A stretch of 64,000 nucleotides of DNA from Pseudoselenomonas ruminantium (GTDB lineage Bacteria; Bacillota; Negativicutes; Selenomonadales; Selenomonadaceae). The translations under genes were made by a program, and so were the position numbers. Location: positions 1 to 64,000 of the forward strand of contig NZ_FOQK01000014.1 in assembly GCF_900113715.1 (NCBI RefSeq). Reading direction: 5' to 3'. The notes under the pieces were generated by a model. That model saw nothing but the letters and a program-made list of their open reading frames with translations. It did not search any database and was not told the origin of the DNA. Below, one piece after another: positions 44,372 to 53,809 of the stretch; the first letter of the stretch is position 1; the number at the start of each line of letters is the position of its first letter.

Positions 44372-44413
44372 AAGCCCCTGCCTGGTGATAAGACGCCAGG
44401 CAGGGGCTTTTTC
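44372..44413 (+). terminator. terminator or attenuator between the small gene and trpE
   Basis: The stem AAGCCCCTGCCTGG/CCAGGCAGGGGCTT has a ten-base loop and is followed by T5. It lies 19 bases before trpE, so transcription of trpEG must read through it or start within a very short space. Confidence 0.9.
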
Positions 44414-44431
44414 TGGATGGGAGTGAGACAT

Positions 44432-45934
44432 ATGAAGCTTGAGCCAGCGTGTGCTGACTTTTGCCGGTTGGCAAAGACGAAGAATCTCATCGCTGTGTCG
44501 GCAGAACTCAATATGGATATGGATACGCCAGTGTCGGTATATTATAAGCTGGTCGATGAGCACAAAGGCTTCATCCTGGAGTCGGTCGACACGACGCATC
44601 AGCAGTTCGGCCGCTATTCGTTCATCGGAGCAGAGCCGTTTGCACGGCTGCAGGTCTTCAAGAACCGCTTGATGATCAAGGAAAATGATTTGATGAAGAC
44701 CATCGAGGGCAATCCGGTCGCAGCGATCCGCCAGTACATGGCACGGTTCCAGCCGGCCATCGAGGATGCGGCGATCCCTCTGGCCAATGGTGGACTGGTG
44801 GGGTATTTCAATTATGAGATCGTTGGGACCTTTGACCGGGTGCGGGGCTTGGACATCGGGGAGGAGGATCTCTTGGGGCAGTTCATGCTCTGCCGCATCC
44901 TGGTTGTCTACGATGCGCTGCGCAACCGGGCAAGGATTGTCTGCTTTGCTGACATCAAGGCTGGCGAAGAGCCTGAGGCTCTGTACCACAGCATCGAGGC
45001 GAAGATAGAAGCTTTGCAGCAGAAGCTCGCAGCGCCGGTGGCCTTGCGGGCAGCAAAGCCTGCAAAGCGCCAGGAACCTGTGGATTTCCTCGGGAAGTAT
45101 GGGCAAGTGCCTGAGGATTTCCTCACGGCGATCCGCAAGGCCAAGGAGCATATCTTTGCCGGAGATATCTTCCAGATTGTGCCTTCGCGTCAGTTCCGGC
45201 AGAAAATCACCAAGCCCTGCTTTGATTTCTACCGCCGGCTTCGGCAGGTGAATCCGTCCCCCTATATGTTTTACCTTAACTTTGGCCGCGTGAAGCTTGT
45301 CGGCGCTTCGCCGGAGATGCTGGTCAAGGTGACCGGTGGTACCGTCTATACTTATCCGATTGCCGGTACGCGCCGCCGGGGCAGGACGGCCGCAGAGGAC
45401 AGCGAGCTGGCGGCAGGCCTCAAGGCGGACAGCAAGGAGGTTGCAGAGCATTCGATGCTCGTGGATCTGGCGCGCAACGATATCGGCCGCATCAGCGAGC
45501 CGGGCTCGGTCCGCGTGACCAAGCTCAAGCAGGTCGAGTATTTCAGCCATGTCATGCATATGGTTTCTGAGGTGGTGGGCAAGATAAAAGCGGGCTATAC
45601 GCCGATGGATGTGCTCAAGGCGACGTTCCCGGCGGGAACAGTCAGCGGGGCACCGAAGCTGCGGGCGATGGAAATCATCCATGCGCTTGAGCCGGTGAAG
45701 CGCGACACATATTCGGGGACAGTCGGCTATATGGACTTTGCCGGCAATATGGATATGTGCATCACCTTGCGCACGATGCGCATCGAAAACGATGACACGG
45801 CCATCATCCAGTCGGGGGCTGGCATCGTGGCTGACTCGGTGGCCGAGAAGGAATACCAGGAGATCCTGCAGAAATCCAAGGCGCTGTTTGAGGTAGTAGA
45901 GGAGGTGGAAAACGATGTTGTTGCTTTTAGATAA
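44432..45934 (+). CDS. trpE: anthranilate synthase component I
   Basis: A 500-residue chorismate-using enzyme that makes anthranilate with TrpG. The N-terminal part has the tryptophan feedback site pattern (GFILESVDTTHQQFGRYSFIG). The catalytic part has FQIVPSRQF, NPSPYMFYL, SPEMLVKV, PIAGTRRRG, HSMLVDLARNDIGR, GTVSGAPKLRAME and GAGIVADSV. ATG 44432, with GGGAGTGA upstream, is preferred over one five codons earlier that falls in the terminator T tract. It overlaps trpG by 20 bases. Confidence 0.95.
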   Translation: MKLEPACADFCRLAKTKNLIAVSAELNMDMDTPVSVYYKLVDEHKGFILESVDTTHQQFGRYSFIGAEPFARLQVFKNRLMIKENDLMKTIEGNPVAAIRQYMARFQPAIEDAAIPLANGGLVGYFNYEIVGTFDRVRGLDIGEEDLLGQFMLCRILVVYDALRNRARIVCFADIKAGEEPEALYHSIEAKIEALQQKLAAPVALRAAKPAKRQEPVDFLGKYGQVPEDFLTAIRKAKEHIFAGDIFQIVPSRQFRQKITKPCFDFYRRLRQVNPSPYMFYLNFGRVKLVGASPEMLVKVTGGTVYTYPIAGTRRRGRTAAEDSELAAGLKADSKEVAEHSMLVDLARNDIGRISEPGSVRVTKLKQVEYFSHVMHMVSEVVGKIKAGYTPMDVLKATFPAGTVSGAPKLRAMEIIHALEPVKRDTYSGTVGYMDFAGNMDMCITLRTMRIENDDTAIIQSGAGIVADSVAEKEYQEILQKSKALFEVVEEVENDVVAFR

Positions 45935-46484
45935 CTACGATTCGTTCACCTACAATGTCTACCAACTCTTGTCGGAACTTGGGGCTGAGGTCGAGGTCAT
46001 ACGCAACGATCAGACGACCGTAGAGGAAATCCGCCGCCGCGGCTATGCGGGCATTGTGCTTTCACCGGGGCCGGGGGTACCGGCGGAGGCCGGCATCACA
46101 GAGCAGGTGATTGCCGGGCTGAAGGGCGAGCTGCCGATGCTGGGCATCTGCCTCGGCCATCAGGCCATTGGCGAAGTCTTTGGCGGCCAGGTGGTGCGGG
46201 CTGGCGAAATCGTGCATGGCAAGACTTCGCCGCTGAAGCATACCGGTCAGGGCTTGTATGCCGGACTAGCCCAGGGAATCCCGATTGGCCGCTATCATTC
46301 GCTGGTGATCGACCGGGAGACACTGCCGCCGTGCTTTGCCGTTACCAGTGAGCTGGCCGATGGCATGGTCATGGGAATCCGCCATAAGGAATATGATATC
46401 GAGGGGATACAGTTCCATCCCGAGTCCATCCTGACGCCGGATGGACGCACGATGATGCAGAATTTCCTGGCGCGTCTGGGCTGA
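45915..46484 (+). CDS. trpG: anthranilate synthase glutaminase component (TrpG/PabA)
   Basis: A 189-residue class I glutamine amidotransferase supplying ammonia to TrpE. It has LLLLDNYDSFTYNV, LSPGPGVP, GICLGHQAIGEVFGG with the catalytic Cys, and the His-Glu of IQFHPESILT. In many Firmicutes the same subunit also serves PabB; no pab gene is here. It is the last gene of the trp block and is followed by a terminator. Confidence 0.95.
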   Translation: MLLLLDNYDSFTYNVYQLLSELGAEVEVIRNDQTTVEEIRRRGYAGIVLSPGPGVPAEAGITEQVIAGLKGELPMLGICLGHQAIGEVFGGQVVRAGEIVHGKTSPLKHTGQGLYAGLAQGIPIGRYHSLVIDRETLPPCFAVTSELADGMVMGIRHKEYDIEGIQFHPESILTPDGRTMMQNFLARLG

Positions 46485-46500
46485 GGAGGAAAGATTATCT

Positions 46501-46530
46501 GGCCTTCCCTGCGGGGAGGGCTTTTTCTTT
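46501..46530 (+). terminator. terminator after trpG
   Basis: GCCTTCCC pairs with GGGAGGGC across TGCG and is followed by T5. It closely resembles the hairpin after ileS. Confidence 0.85.
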
Positions 46531-46590
46531 TGCCTGAGTGTGCTATAATAGAAGCCGTCATGCTTTTTATGATGGTGAAAGGAAACATTC

Positions 46591-48231
46591 ATGCGAAATA
46601 TACTGACCAAGGCGGGAATCCTGGTGCTGCTGTTCCTGATGCTGCTGCCAGCTGTTCCCGTGGCCGCGGGCAGGCATAAGGCTGACCAGGCGGCAAAGCC
46701 GAAGGCCAGGATCTTGTTTGTGCCGCAGGACAACCGGCCGACATCCTGCGAGCAGACCGCTGATGTGGTACGCAAGCTCGGCTATGAAGTGGTGATGCCC
46801 GACAAGGAATTGCTGGGCGGGCTCAAGAAACGCGGCAATCCCGAGCGTCTGTGGCAATGGACCAAGGAGCAGGCGCCGAAGGCCGATATCGCGGTGATTG
46901 CGACGGACTCGCTGCTCTACGGCGGTCTGGTAGCCTCGCGCAAACACAATACACCGCTGCCGGTACTGCAGGAGCGGGCTGGCAGGCTGGCGGAGCTGCA
47001 TCGGGACAATCCTGGCCTCAAGCTCTACGCCTTTGCGTCGCTAATGCGCACGCCGCGCAGCGGCGAGGCGTCGGGCGGTGAGGACCCGGATTATTATATT
47101 GATTACGGGGCCAAGATCTTCCGCTACACGGGTCTTATGGACAAGGCTGAGATGCGCGGGCTCAGTGCCGCCGAGGCGGATGAGGCGATGGAACTGGAGT
47201 CGGCAATCCCGGACTGGGTGCTGGCCGATTGGATGAAGCGCCGGCAGCATAATGTCGATACGACGAAAATGCTCATCGACGACGTGCGCGCTGGTGCCAT
47301 GGAGTATCTGCTGGTGGGCAAGGACGACAATGCGAGCTTGTCGCAGACCCATCGCGAGAGCCGCTGGCTGAAGACTTATGCCGAGGGGATTCCGGCCGAG
47401 CACTTCCAGCTGGTAGCGGGCATCGATGAACTGGGCCTGCTGCTTATGAGCCGGGCCGCCAATGCCTGGGAACATGTCGTCCCGCAGGTGGCAATCCGGT
47501 ATAATGAAGGCATGGGCGGCCGGACAATACCGACGTATTCGGATGAACGCGTCGAGGCGACATTGCAAACGGATCTGCAGATTGCGGGGGGAAGGCTTGT
47601 GGCGGAACCGGCGAAGGCGGATTTCACGCTGCTGGTGAATACGAATCCGGATGGCGTCACTGGCGAGGCCAACCATATCCGCGACTGGGAGCAGGCGCCG
47701 CTGAACAACGGGCAGGATCGTGCGGGAACCAATGCTTTCCTGCGGCAGCTGCGGGAGCTGCTGCACAAGGGCTATGCCGTAGGCGTAGCTGATATAGCCT
47801 TCACGAACGGTGCGGACAATGCGCTCATGCGCCACTTGGAACAGGAGAACCTGTTGTTCTCCCTGCGTTCGTATGCCGGCTGGAATACAGCGACCAATAG
47901 CCTGGGTTTTTCCCTGGCTCAGGGCATGCTCGCTGCGCGCATGCCCAAAGCGGCGGCCAACGCACTGCTATTGACCCGCTATCTGGACGATTGGGGTTAT
48001 CAGGCCAATGTGCGCACGGCACTGGCCATGGAGATTGAACAGTTGGAAGATCCGCAGGTATATCTCTATCTGGGCGATTATGAGCCGTATATGGTGGAGC
48101 AATCGACGGCACTGCTGCAGGCGTTTGCCCGCGAGCATCTGCCACAGCTGCATAGGCCGGAGACATTGCAAGTGACATTCCCTTGGCAGCGCATGTTCAT
48201 TGCGGATATCCGCTATGATGCGCAGAACTGA
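46591..48231 (+). CDS. exported DUF4127 protein, unknown function
   Basis: A 546-residue protein with a signal peptide (LTKAGILVLLFLMLLPAVPVAAG, cleaved near residue 27). The mature protein begins RILFVPQDNRPTSCEQTADVVRKLGY, the opening of the DUF4127 family, and continues with ATDSLLYGGLVASR, LLVGKDDNASLSQTHRE, VAGIDELGLLLMSRA and SYAGWNTATNSLGFSLAQG. The Asp/His/Asn-rich conserved segments suggest an enzyme acting outside the membrane, but no activity is established. It lies alone, after a TATAAT box near 46544. Confidence 0.88.
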   Translation: MRNILTKAGILVLLFLMLLPAVPVAAGRHKADQAAKPKARILFVPQDNRPTSCEQTADVVRKLGYEVVMPDKELLGGLKKRGNPERLWQWTKEQAPKADIAVIATDSLLYGGLVASRKHNTPLPVLQERAGRLAELHRDNPGLKLYAFASLMRTPRSGEASGGEDPDYYIDYGAKIFRYTGLMDKAEMRGLSAAEADEAMELESAIPDWVLADWMKRRQHNVDTTKMLIDDVRAGAMEYLLVGKDDNASLSQTHRESRWLKTYAEGIPAEHFQLVAGIDELGLLLMSRAANAWEHVVPQVAIRYNEGMGGRTIPTYSDERVEATLQTDLQIAGGRLVAEPAKADFTLLVNTNPDGVTGEANHIRDWEQAPLNNGQDRAGTNAFLRQLRELLHKGYAVGVADIAFTNGADNALMRHLEQENLLFSLRSYAGWNTATNSLGFSLAQGMLAARMPKAAANALLLTRYLDDWGYQANVRTALAMEIEQLEDPQVYLYLGDYEPYMVEQSTALLQAFAREHLPQLHRPETLQVTFPWQRMFIADIRYDAQN

Positions 48232-48270
48232 AGAGCAGCGGGAGCAATCCCGCTTTCTTTTCAGTTTTAA

Positions 48271-48307
48271 AGTCAAAAGGTCAGAAATAATATTTGACTT
48301 TTTGACT
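48271..48307 (+). promoter_or_regulatory. 37-bp dyad operator of TTTGACY heptads before clpB
   Basis: AGTCAAA (48271) and GGTCAGA (48279) are mirrored by TTTGACT (48293) and TTTGACT (48301). Each pair is offset by eight bases and there is a seven-base centre. The 48293 copy contains the -35 box. The heptads resemble CtsR half sites, but classic CtsR repeats are offset by ten. Confidence 0.6.
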
Positions 48308-48321
48308 TTAAGCAGTATAAT
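48294..48321 (+). promoter_or_regulatory. promoter of clpB
   Basis: TTGACT and TATAAT are separated by 16 bases and embedded in the heptad dyad. Confidence 0.7.
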
Positions 48322-48378
48322 AAGAATTAGAAACGGAACCGTTCGAAGGATAGCATGAGATTACGGAGGAAATAGATT

Positions 48379-50952
48379 ATGGGACAGGAAAGATATACGG
48401 CGAAGACCATGGCGGCCTTGCAGTCGGCACAGCAGCTGGCAGCCATGCGCTACCATCAGGAGATCAGCTCAGCGCATGTATTGCTCGCGCTGGCCAAGGA
48501 GCCGGAGGGGCTGCTGGCGACGATCTTTGCAGACTGCCAGACGGATATGCCGATGCTCAAGGCCCGGCTGGAGCAGGTATTGAACAAGATCCCGAGCGTC
48601 AAGGGCTCGGACCGTCTGGGCATGGGCATGGATATGGTACGCGTTCTGGGGCGGGCGGAAGAGCTGGCCAAGGCGATGAAGGATGACTATGTATCGACGG
48701 AGCATCTGCTGCTGGCGGTTGTCAGTGATGGCAGTGACGAAGTGCAGTCCATCTGCCGGGAGTTCAAGCTCACGAAGAGCAGCATCCAGAGCTCGATCAA
48801 GAAGAATCGCAAGCAGAATGTCACGAATGAGAACCCGGAGGAAGGCTATAAGTCGCTGGAGAAATTCGGCCGCGACCTCACGGAGGCAGCGCGCCATGGC
48901 AAGCTCGACCCTGTCATTGGCCGTGACGAAGAGATCCGCCGCACGATCGAGATCCTGTCACGCCGCACCAAAAACAATCCGGTGCTGATCGGCGAGCCGG
49001 GTGTCGGCAAGACCGCAATCGTCGAAGGGCTGGCCCGCCGTATCGTGGCAGGGGACGTGCCGGAGTCCCTGAAGAACAAGACGCTGTACTCCCTCGACAT
49101 GGGGGCGCTGATCGCCGGTGCCAAGTTCCGCGGTGAATTCGAGGAGCGCCTCAAGGCGGTGCTGAACGAAATCGTCAAATCCGACGGCCAGATCCTGTTG
49201 TTCATCGATGAAGTGCATACGGTAGTCGGTGCCGGCGCGGCAGAGGGCGCTATGGATGCGGGCAATCTCTTGAAGCCCATGATGGCACGTGGCGAGCTCA
49301 GATGCATCGGCGCGACGACCCTCAACGAGTACCGCAAATACATTGAAAAGGATACGGCCCTGGAGCGGCGCTTCCAGCCGGTTATGGTCGGTGAGCCGTC
49401 GGTGGAAGATACGATTTCTATCCTGCGCGGGCTCAAGGAGCGCTATGAGGTGCATCATGGTGTCCGCATCCGCGATGCTGCGCTGGTATCGGCAGCCGTG
49501 CTCTCCGACCGGTATATTTCGGACCGCTTCCTGCCCGACAAGGCCATCGATCTTGTCGATGAGGCGGCAGCTAAGCTGCGCACGGAGATTGAGTCGATGC
49601 CAGGACCGCTGGATGAGATCCGGCGCAAGATCATGCAGCTGGAGATCGAAGAGCAGGCTTTGAAGAAAGAAAACGACGAGGCATCGAAGGCGAAACTGGA
49701 TTCGATTGCCAGTGAAAAGGCGGCGCTGCAGCAGCAGGAAGGAGAGCTCCAGGCGAAATGGGAGAGCGAGAAGCAGGCCATCCTGCGGGTCCGCGCGATA
49801 AAGAAAGAAATCGATGAAGTGAACAGCCAGATGGAGGCGGCTGAGCGCGCCTATGACCTCAACCGCATGTCGGAGCTCAAATACGGCAAGCTGCCCGAAT
49901 TGCAGAAGAAGCTGGCGGATGAGGAGAATATCATCGCTGCGAAGTCCAAGGATGAGCAGCTGCTCAAGGAGGAGGTCGGCGAGGAAGATATCGCGAAGGT
50001 CGTCAGCCGTTGGACGGGGATTCCCGTGGCCAAGATGATGACAGGAGAGCGCGAAAAGCTGATCCATCTCGAAGAAGGGCTCCATACGCGGGTCGTTGGC
50101 CAGGATGAGGCTGTCAAGGCTGTCAGCGAGGCCATTTTGAGAGCGCGGGCGGGAATCAAAGACCCCAACCGTCCAATCGGCTCCTTCATTTTCCTTGGCC
50201 CCACTGGTGTCGGCAAGACTGAGCTGGCCAAGACGCTGGCTGAGTCGCTGTTTGACGATGAACGCAGCATGATCCGCATCGACATGAGCGAGTATATGGA
50301 AAAGCATAGCATTGCCCGCCTGATCGGTGCGCCTCCGGGCTATGTCGGTTATGATGAGGGCGGCCAGCTGACCGAGGCTGTGCGCCGCCGTCCGTACAGT
50401 GTTATCCTGCTCGATGAGATCGAGAAGGCGCATCGCGATGTGTTCAACGTGCTGCTGCAGATCCTCGATGATGGGCGGCTTACCGATGGCAAGGGCCGTG
50501 TGGTCAACTTCAAGAACACGGTCATCATCATGACGAGCAATCTCGGTTCCCAGGAAATCCTCAACAAGGATTATGAGGAAGCCAAGGCAGCCGTGGACAG
50601 TATCCTCAAGGAATACTTCCGGCCGGAGTTCCTGAACCGCGTGGACGATATCATCGTCTTCAAGGCGCTGCAGAAGGAGCAGGTCAAGAATATCGCCGCT
50701 ATCCTCCTGCAGAAACTCGGCGAGCGGTTGCAGAAGCAGGTCAGGATCACCTTGGGCTGGGATGAAGCGGCTCTGTCGGCTCTGGCTGAGCAGGGCTTCG
50801 ACCCGAACTTTGGCGCCCGGCCGCTGCGCCGCCTGCTCGTGCATACCGTTGAGACGGAACTGTCCAAGTCCATTATCCGCGGGGATGTACAGGAGGGCGA
50901 CACGGTGGCTATCGGCTTTGCAGATGGCGCGTTCACCTTCACCAAAGCATGA
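48379..50952 (+). CDS. clpB: ClpB disaggregase (Hsp100)
   Basis: An 857-residue hexameric AAA+ chaperone that, with DnaK, pulls proteins out of aggregates. It has the N-domain (residues 1-145), NBD1 with Walker A GEPGVGKT (about 207), a long coiled-coil middle domain (about 405-525) that marks ClpB rather than ClpC, and NBD2 with GPTGVGKT (about 607) and pore loop GYVGYDEGG. There is no ClpP-binding tripeptide loop that I can see. The heptad dyad at its promoter suggests heat-shock repression. Confidence 0.97.
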   Translation: MGQERYTAKTMAALQSAQQLAAMRYHQEISSAHVLLALAKEPEGLLATIFADCQTDMPMLKARLEQVLNKIPSVKGSDRLGMGMDMVRVLGRAEELAKAMKDDYVSTEHLLLAVVSDGSDEVQSICREFKLTKSSIQSSIKKNRKQNVTNENPEEGYKSLEKFGRDLTEAARHGKLDPVIGRDEEIRRTIEILSRRTKNNPVLIGEPGVGKTAIVEGLARRIVAGDVPESLKNKTLYSLDMGALIAGAKFRGEFEERLKAVLNEIVKSDGQILLFIDEVHTVVGAGAAEGAMDAGNLLKPMMARGELRCIGATTLNEYRKYIEKDTALERRFQPVMVGEPSVEDTISILRGLKERYEVHHGVRIRDAALVSAAVLSDRYISDRFLPDKAIDLVDEAAAKLRTEIESMPGPLDEIRRKIMQLEIEEQALKKENDEASKAKLDSIASEKAALQQQEGELQAKWESEKQAILRVRAIKKEIDEVNSQMEAAERAYDLNRMSELKYGKLPELQKKLADEENIIAAKSKDEQLLKEEVGEEDIAKVVSRWTGIPVAKMMTGEREKLIHLEEGLHTRVVGQDEAVKAVSEAILRARAGIKDPNRPIGSFIFLGPTGVGKTELAKTLAESLFDDERSMIRIDMSEYMEKHSIARLIGAPPGYVGYDEGGQLTEAVRRRPYSVILLDEIEKAHRDVFNVLLQILDDGRLTDGKGRVVNFKNTVIIMTSNLGSQEILNKDYEEAKAAVDSILKEYFRPEFLNRVDDIIVFKALQKEQVKNIAAILLQKLGERLQKQVRITLGWDEAALSALAEQGFDPNFGARPLRRLLVHTVETELSKSIIRGDVQEGDTVAIGFADGAFTFTKA

Positions 50953-50965
50953 TGCTGCACATAGA

Positions 50966-51008
50966 AAAAACGGTGGCTGGAGTGATCGATCACTCCAGCC
51001 ACCGTTTT
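50966..51008. terminator. bidirectional terminator between convergent genes
   Basis: The perfect palindrome AACGGTGGCTGGAGTGATC/GATCACTCCAGCCACCGTT has A and T runs at its ends. It serves clpB and the deacetylase gene. Confidence 0.95.
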
Positions 51009-51009
51009 G

Positions 51010-51855
51010 TTATGGCGTGGGGATGAATCTGGCGAGGAAGGTATGATTCCCGTCCAGAAGGTCCTTATGCAATTTTGCCAGCGGGGCGAAGATCGGAGAG
51101 TACTGCAAGCGCAGCTTGAAGCGCAGGAACGTGTGGTTCGTGCAGCCGAAGATGGGCACGCGGTTGAGTACGTAGCGGTTATCGCCTTGGCCGGCGAGGC
51201 CGTAGTTGACGGTGAAAGCGCCCTTGTAGCCGGCGTCTTTCACCCGCTGCTGCAGCTCCTCATCATAAGAGCCGCAAGGGTAGGCAAGGAAGTTTATCGT
51301 CTTGCCGAGCTTCCATTCCAAAGCTTTTTTTGACCCGTCAAGCTGATTCCAGGTTTCTTCGGGGCTCGTGCTGTCGAGCTGGGCATGGGAGAGGGTGTGG
51401 CTCTCGAAGTTGATGAGCCCGCTCTCCTGCATCTCCGCTGCCTGGGACCAGGTCAGATAATTGGGATAGGTGCTGACGTAGTCAGAGATAAGGAAAATGG
51501 TGCCGCGCAAGTTGTATTTCTCCAGGATGGGGAAAGCATTGCGGTAATTATCGGCATAGCCGTCGTCGAAGGTGATGATGACAGGTTTATCCGGCAGCGG
51601 CCGTCCCTCGTCCCAGGCGGAAATCATCTCGTCCGGTGTGATGGTGTGGTAGCCATTGTCAGCCAGATACTTCATCTGCGTTTCGAACTGGTCTGTGTGT
51701 ACGGTCAGCGCGTTCTCGTCGCGATCATTGATCTGATGGTAGTTTAATACGGGAACGGAATCTGCTGCACCATGCATGAGATAGAGGCAGCCGCCGATTC
51801 CTGCAAGCAGAACGGCTAGCAAAACTCCACCCAGCCGTTTTAGCCATGTTGCCAT
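51010..51855 (-). CDS. polysaccharide deacetylase, membrane-anchored
   Basis: A 281-residue protein with an N-terminal anchor (residues 6-27) and an extracytoplasmic NodB-type (CE4) domain. It has ITFDDGYADN (catalytic and metal Asp pair, about residue 95), the metal-binding SHTLSHAQLD, LAYPCGSYDE, and a late AGYKGAFTVNYG. It removes acetyl groups from a cell-wall or secreted polysaccharide; which one is unknown. ATG 51855 is preferred over an in-frame GTG three codons earlier that touches the AAAGGA site. Confidence 0.9.
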   Translation of the reverse strand: MATWLKRLGGVLLAVLLAGIGGCLYLMHGAADSVPVLNYHQINDRDENALTVHTDQFETQMKYLADNGYHTITPDEMISAWDEGRPLPDKPVIITFDDGYADNYRNAFPILEKYNLRGTIFLISDYVSTYPNYLTWSQAAEMQESGLINFESHTLSHAQLDSTSPEETWNQLDGSKKALEWKLGKTINFLAYPCGSYDEELQQRVKDAGYKGAFTVNYGLAGQGDNRYVLNRVPIFGCTNHTFLRFKLRLQYSPIFAPLAKLHKDLLDGNHTFLARFIPTP

Positions 51856-51893
51856 GAAAGACACATCCTTTTGTTGATTTTAATATCCTGTCT

Positions 51894-51922
51894 AATATAT
51901 ACCAATGCGGCAAGCATGTCAA
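51894..51922 (-). promoter_or_regulatory. promoter of the deacetylase gene
   Basis: Read on the minus strand, TTGACA and TATATT are separated by 17 bases. Confidence 0.7.
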
Positions 51923-51953
51923 ATGATAAAAGGGCGCTGCGCCGCTCTGCAAG

Positions 51954-51986
51954 CAAAAATCCGCTGACGCTGGTGTCAACGGATTC
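51954..51986 (-). terminator. terminator after the NlpC/P60 gene
   Basis: Read on the minus strand, AATCCGTTGAC pairs with GTCAGCGGATT around a short loop and is followed by T5. Confidence 0.75.
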
Positions 51987-52030
51987 GTATGCATCGGTAT
52001 GTAGATCGGTTAAGGAACCCGGGGCGGAGC

Positions 52031-52702
52031 TCAGCCGATGACGCGGCAGGCACCGGCATAGTGGGCAACGCGGTAATCGCGGGACAGGGAATCGTAAGCG
52101 ATGCCGTGCGTGCTGGAGGCGTGGATCATCTGACCGTTGCCCACGTAGATGCCGACATGGGAGATATTCACGTAATCGCCCGCGAAGAAGACGAGGTCGC
52201 CAGGTTGCAAGTCGGCTTTGTTGACCGGGTGGCCAGCGGAGATCTGGATATCAGCAGTCCGTGGCAGGTTGATGCCGTGCTTGGCGTAAACGTACTGGAC
52301 GAAGCCGGAACAGTCAAATCCGTTCGGTGAGGATCCACCCCATACATAAGGCACACCAAGGAATTGCTGTGCCGTACCGACGATAGCGCTGATGCCGGCC
52401 AGATATGACTTGTGCTGCACGAACGTTGGCATAGCGCGGTGCAGGAGTGCCTGATAAGACTGGTCACCGACAAGCCCATCGGCAGTCAGATGATGATCGC
52501 GCTGGAATTGGCGGACGGCCTCCTGAGTTGCCGGGCCGAAGTCACCATCGACGCTGACATCGTAACCAGAGCTGGCAAGTGCCTGCTGGATCTCACTGAT
52601 CTCCTGTCCGGTATCACCGAGACGGAAGGCTGCGGCGTCGCAGACAGCAGGAACGGACAGGCAGAATGTGGCGGCTAATAAAAGACGACCTAACTTATGC
52701 AA
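52031..52702 (-). CDS. secreted NlpC/P60 peptidoglycan hydrolase with PG-binding domain
   Basis: A 223-residue protein. A signal peptide (cleaved near residue 23) is followed by a peptidoglycan-binding type 1 domain (residues about 28-90: LGDTGQEISEIQQALASSGY, DGDFGPATQEAVRQFQRDH) and an NlpC/P60 domain (about 105-223). The catalytic Cys is in GFDCSGFVQYV and the His in ISHVGIYVG. It likely cuts D-Glu-diaminopimelate bonds of wall peptides. It has its own promoter and terminator. Confidence 0.93.
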   Translation of the reverse strand: MHKLGRLLLAATFCLSVPAVCDAAAFRLGDTGQEISEIQQALASSGYDVSVDGDFGPATQEAVRQFQRDHHLTADGLVGDQSYQALLHRAMPTFVQHKSYLAGISAIVGTAQQFLGVPYVWGGSSPNGFDCSGFVQYVYAKHGINLPRTADIQISAGHPVNKADLQPGDLVFFAGDYVNISHVGIYVGNGQMIHASSTHGIAYDSLSRDYRVAHYAGACRVIG

Positions 52703-52775
52703 GGGAAATCCTCCTTAATAATATAGTTGATGTTTCATAAATAAGAAAGAATAGGTTCCAATCAAAACCGAGCCC

Positions 52776-52805
52776 ATTATATCATGTTAGCACCTGACAG
52801 GTCAA
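52776..52805 (-). promoter_or_regulatory. promoter of the NlpC/P60 gene
   Basis: Read on the minus strand, TTGACC and a perfect TATAAT are separated by 18 bases. Two GGTCA-type heptads (52800, 52809) overlap the -35 box. Confidence 0.7.
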
Positions 52806-52936
52806 ATAGGTCATAACTTTGCCGAGCATATCCTGGACAAAGGGGCTTTCATTCGCTGCGGATTCGTTTTATAATAGATGGGTGCATTTGATTAGGAAAT
52901 GAAGGCAATCTAAAAATAAAGGAGATATTGCGATTT

Positions 52937-53809
52937 ATGCAAAGAAATGATTTGTGCTGGTGTGGCAGCGGCAAGAAGTATAAGAAATGCCATGAGGACT
53001 TTGACGAGCGTCTGAGCGAGATGAAGTTCGATGTATTCCTGGGACAGTGCCGCCCCCCGAAGAAAATCATCAACAATGCGCATGACATCGAGTGCATCCG
53101 CAAGGCAGGCGTCATCAATGATGGTGCGCTGGATCTGGCGGGGACGATGATCAAGGCGGGCATGGACACGGCGACGATCGACAAGGCCGTGCATGACTAT
53201 ATCGTGGAGCGCGGCGGCTATCCGTCCTGCTTGAATTATGAGGGCTTCCCGAAGAGCTGCTGCATCTCCCTCAATGAGGTAGTCTGCCATGGCATCCCGT
53301 CACCGAAGACCATCCTCAAGGACGGCGATATCCTGAACATCGACATCACGACGACGCTGGACGGCTATTATGCGGATGCCTCGCGGATGTTCATGGTCGG
53401 CGAGGTCAGCCCTGAGGCGGAAAAACTCGTGCGCGTGACGAAGGAGTGCATGGAGCTCGGCATCGCTGCTGCCAAACCGTGGCATTTTGTCGGTGACATC
53501 AGCGCGGCTTGCGGCAACCATGCCCATGCCAATGGCTATACGGTCGTCACGGACCTCGGCGGCCATGGCGTAGGCAAGGATTTCCATATGGAACCGTTTG
53601 TCGCCCATGAAGGCGAAGCCAATACGGGCATGCTGCTCGTGCCGGGCATGGTGCTCACGGTGGAGCCGATGATCAATATGGGCAAGAAGAATGTCACGGT
53701 CGACGCCAAGGATAACTGGACCGTGCGGACGAAAGATAAGAGCCTGTCAGCCCAGTGGGAGAAGACGATTCTCATCACGGAGACGGGGACGGAGGTATTG
53801 TCGTCGTAA
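52937..53809 (+). CDS. map: methionine aminopeptidase with N-terminal SEC-C zinc motif
   Basis: A 290-residue type I methionine aminopeptidase. Residues 1-20 hold the SEC-C motif (LCWCGSGKKYKKCH), which binds zinc and is found at ribosome-interacting proteins. The M24 catalytic domain follows: NYEGFPKSCCISLNEVVCHGIP, DIDITTTLDGYYADASRMF (metal Asp pair), GHGVGKDFHMEP (His) and LTVEPMI (Glu). It removes the N-terminal Met of nascent proteins. ATG 52937 is used; a TTG three codons earlier is too close to GGAG. It is coupled to the next gene through TAATG. Confidence 0.94.
   Translation: MQRNDLCWCGSGKKYKKCHEDFDERLSEMKFDVFLGQCRPPKKIINNAHDIECIRKAGVINDGALDLAGTMIKAGMDTATIDKAVHDYIVERGGYPSCLNYEGFPKSCCISLNEVVCHGIPSPKTILKDGDILNIDITTTLDGYYADASRMFMVGEVSPEAEKLVRVTKECMELGIAAAKPWHFVGDISAACGNHAHANGYTVVTDLGGHGVGKDFHMEPFVAHEGEANTGMLLVPGMVLTVEPMINMGKKNVTVDAKDNWTVRTKDKSLSAQWEKTILITETGTEVLSS

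Noticed and set aside
48958-50844. Antisense open frame (628 codons) opposite clpB
   Set aside because: It is a shadow of clpB, with no ribosome site and no recognisable domain.
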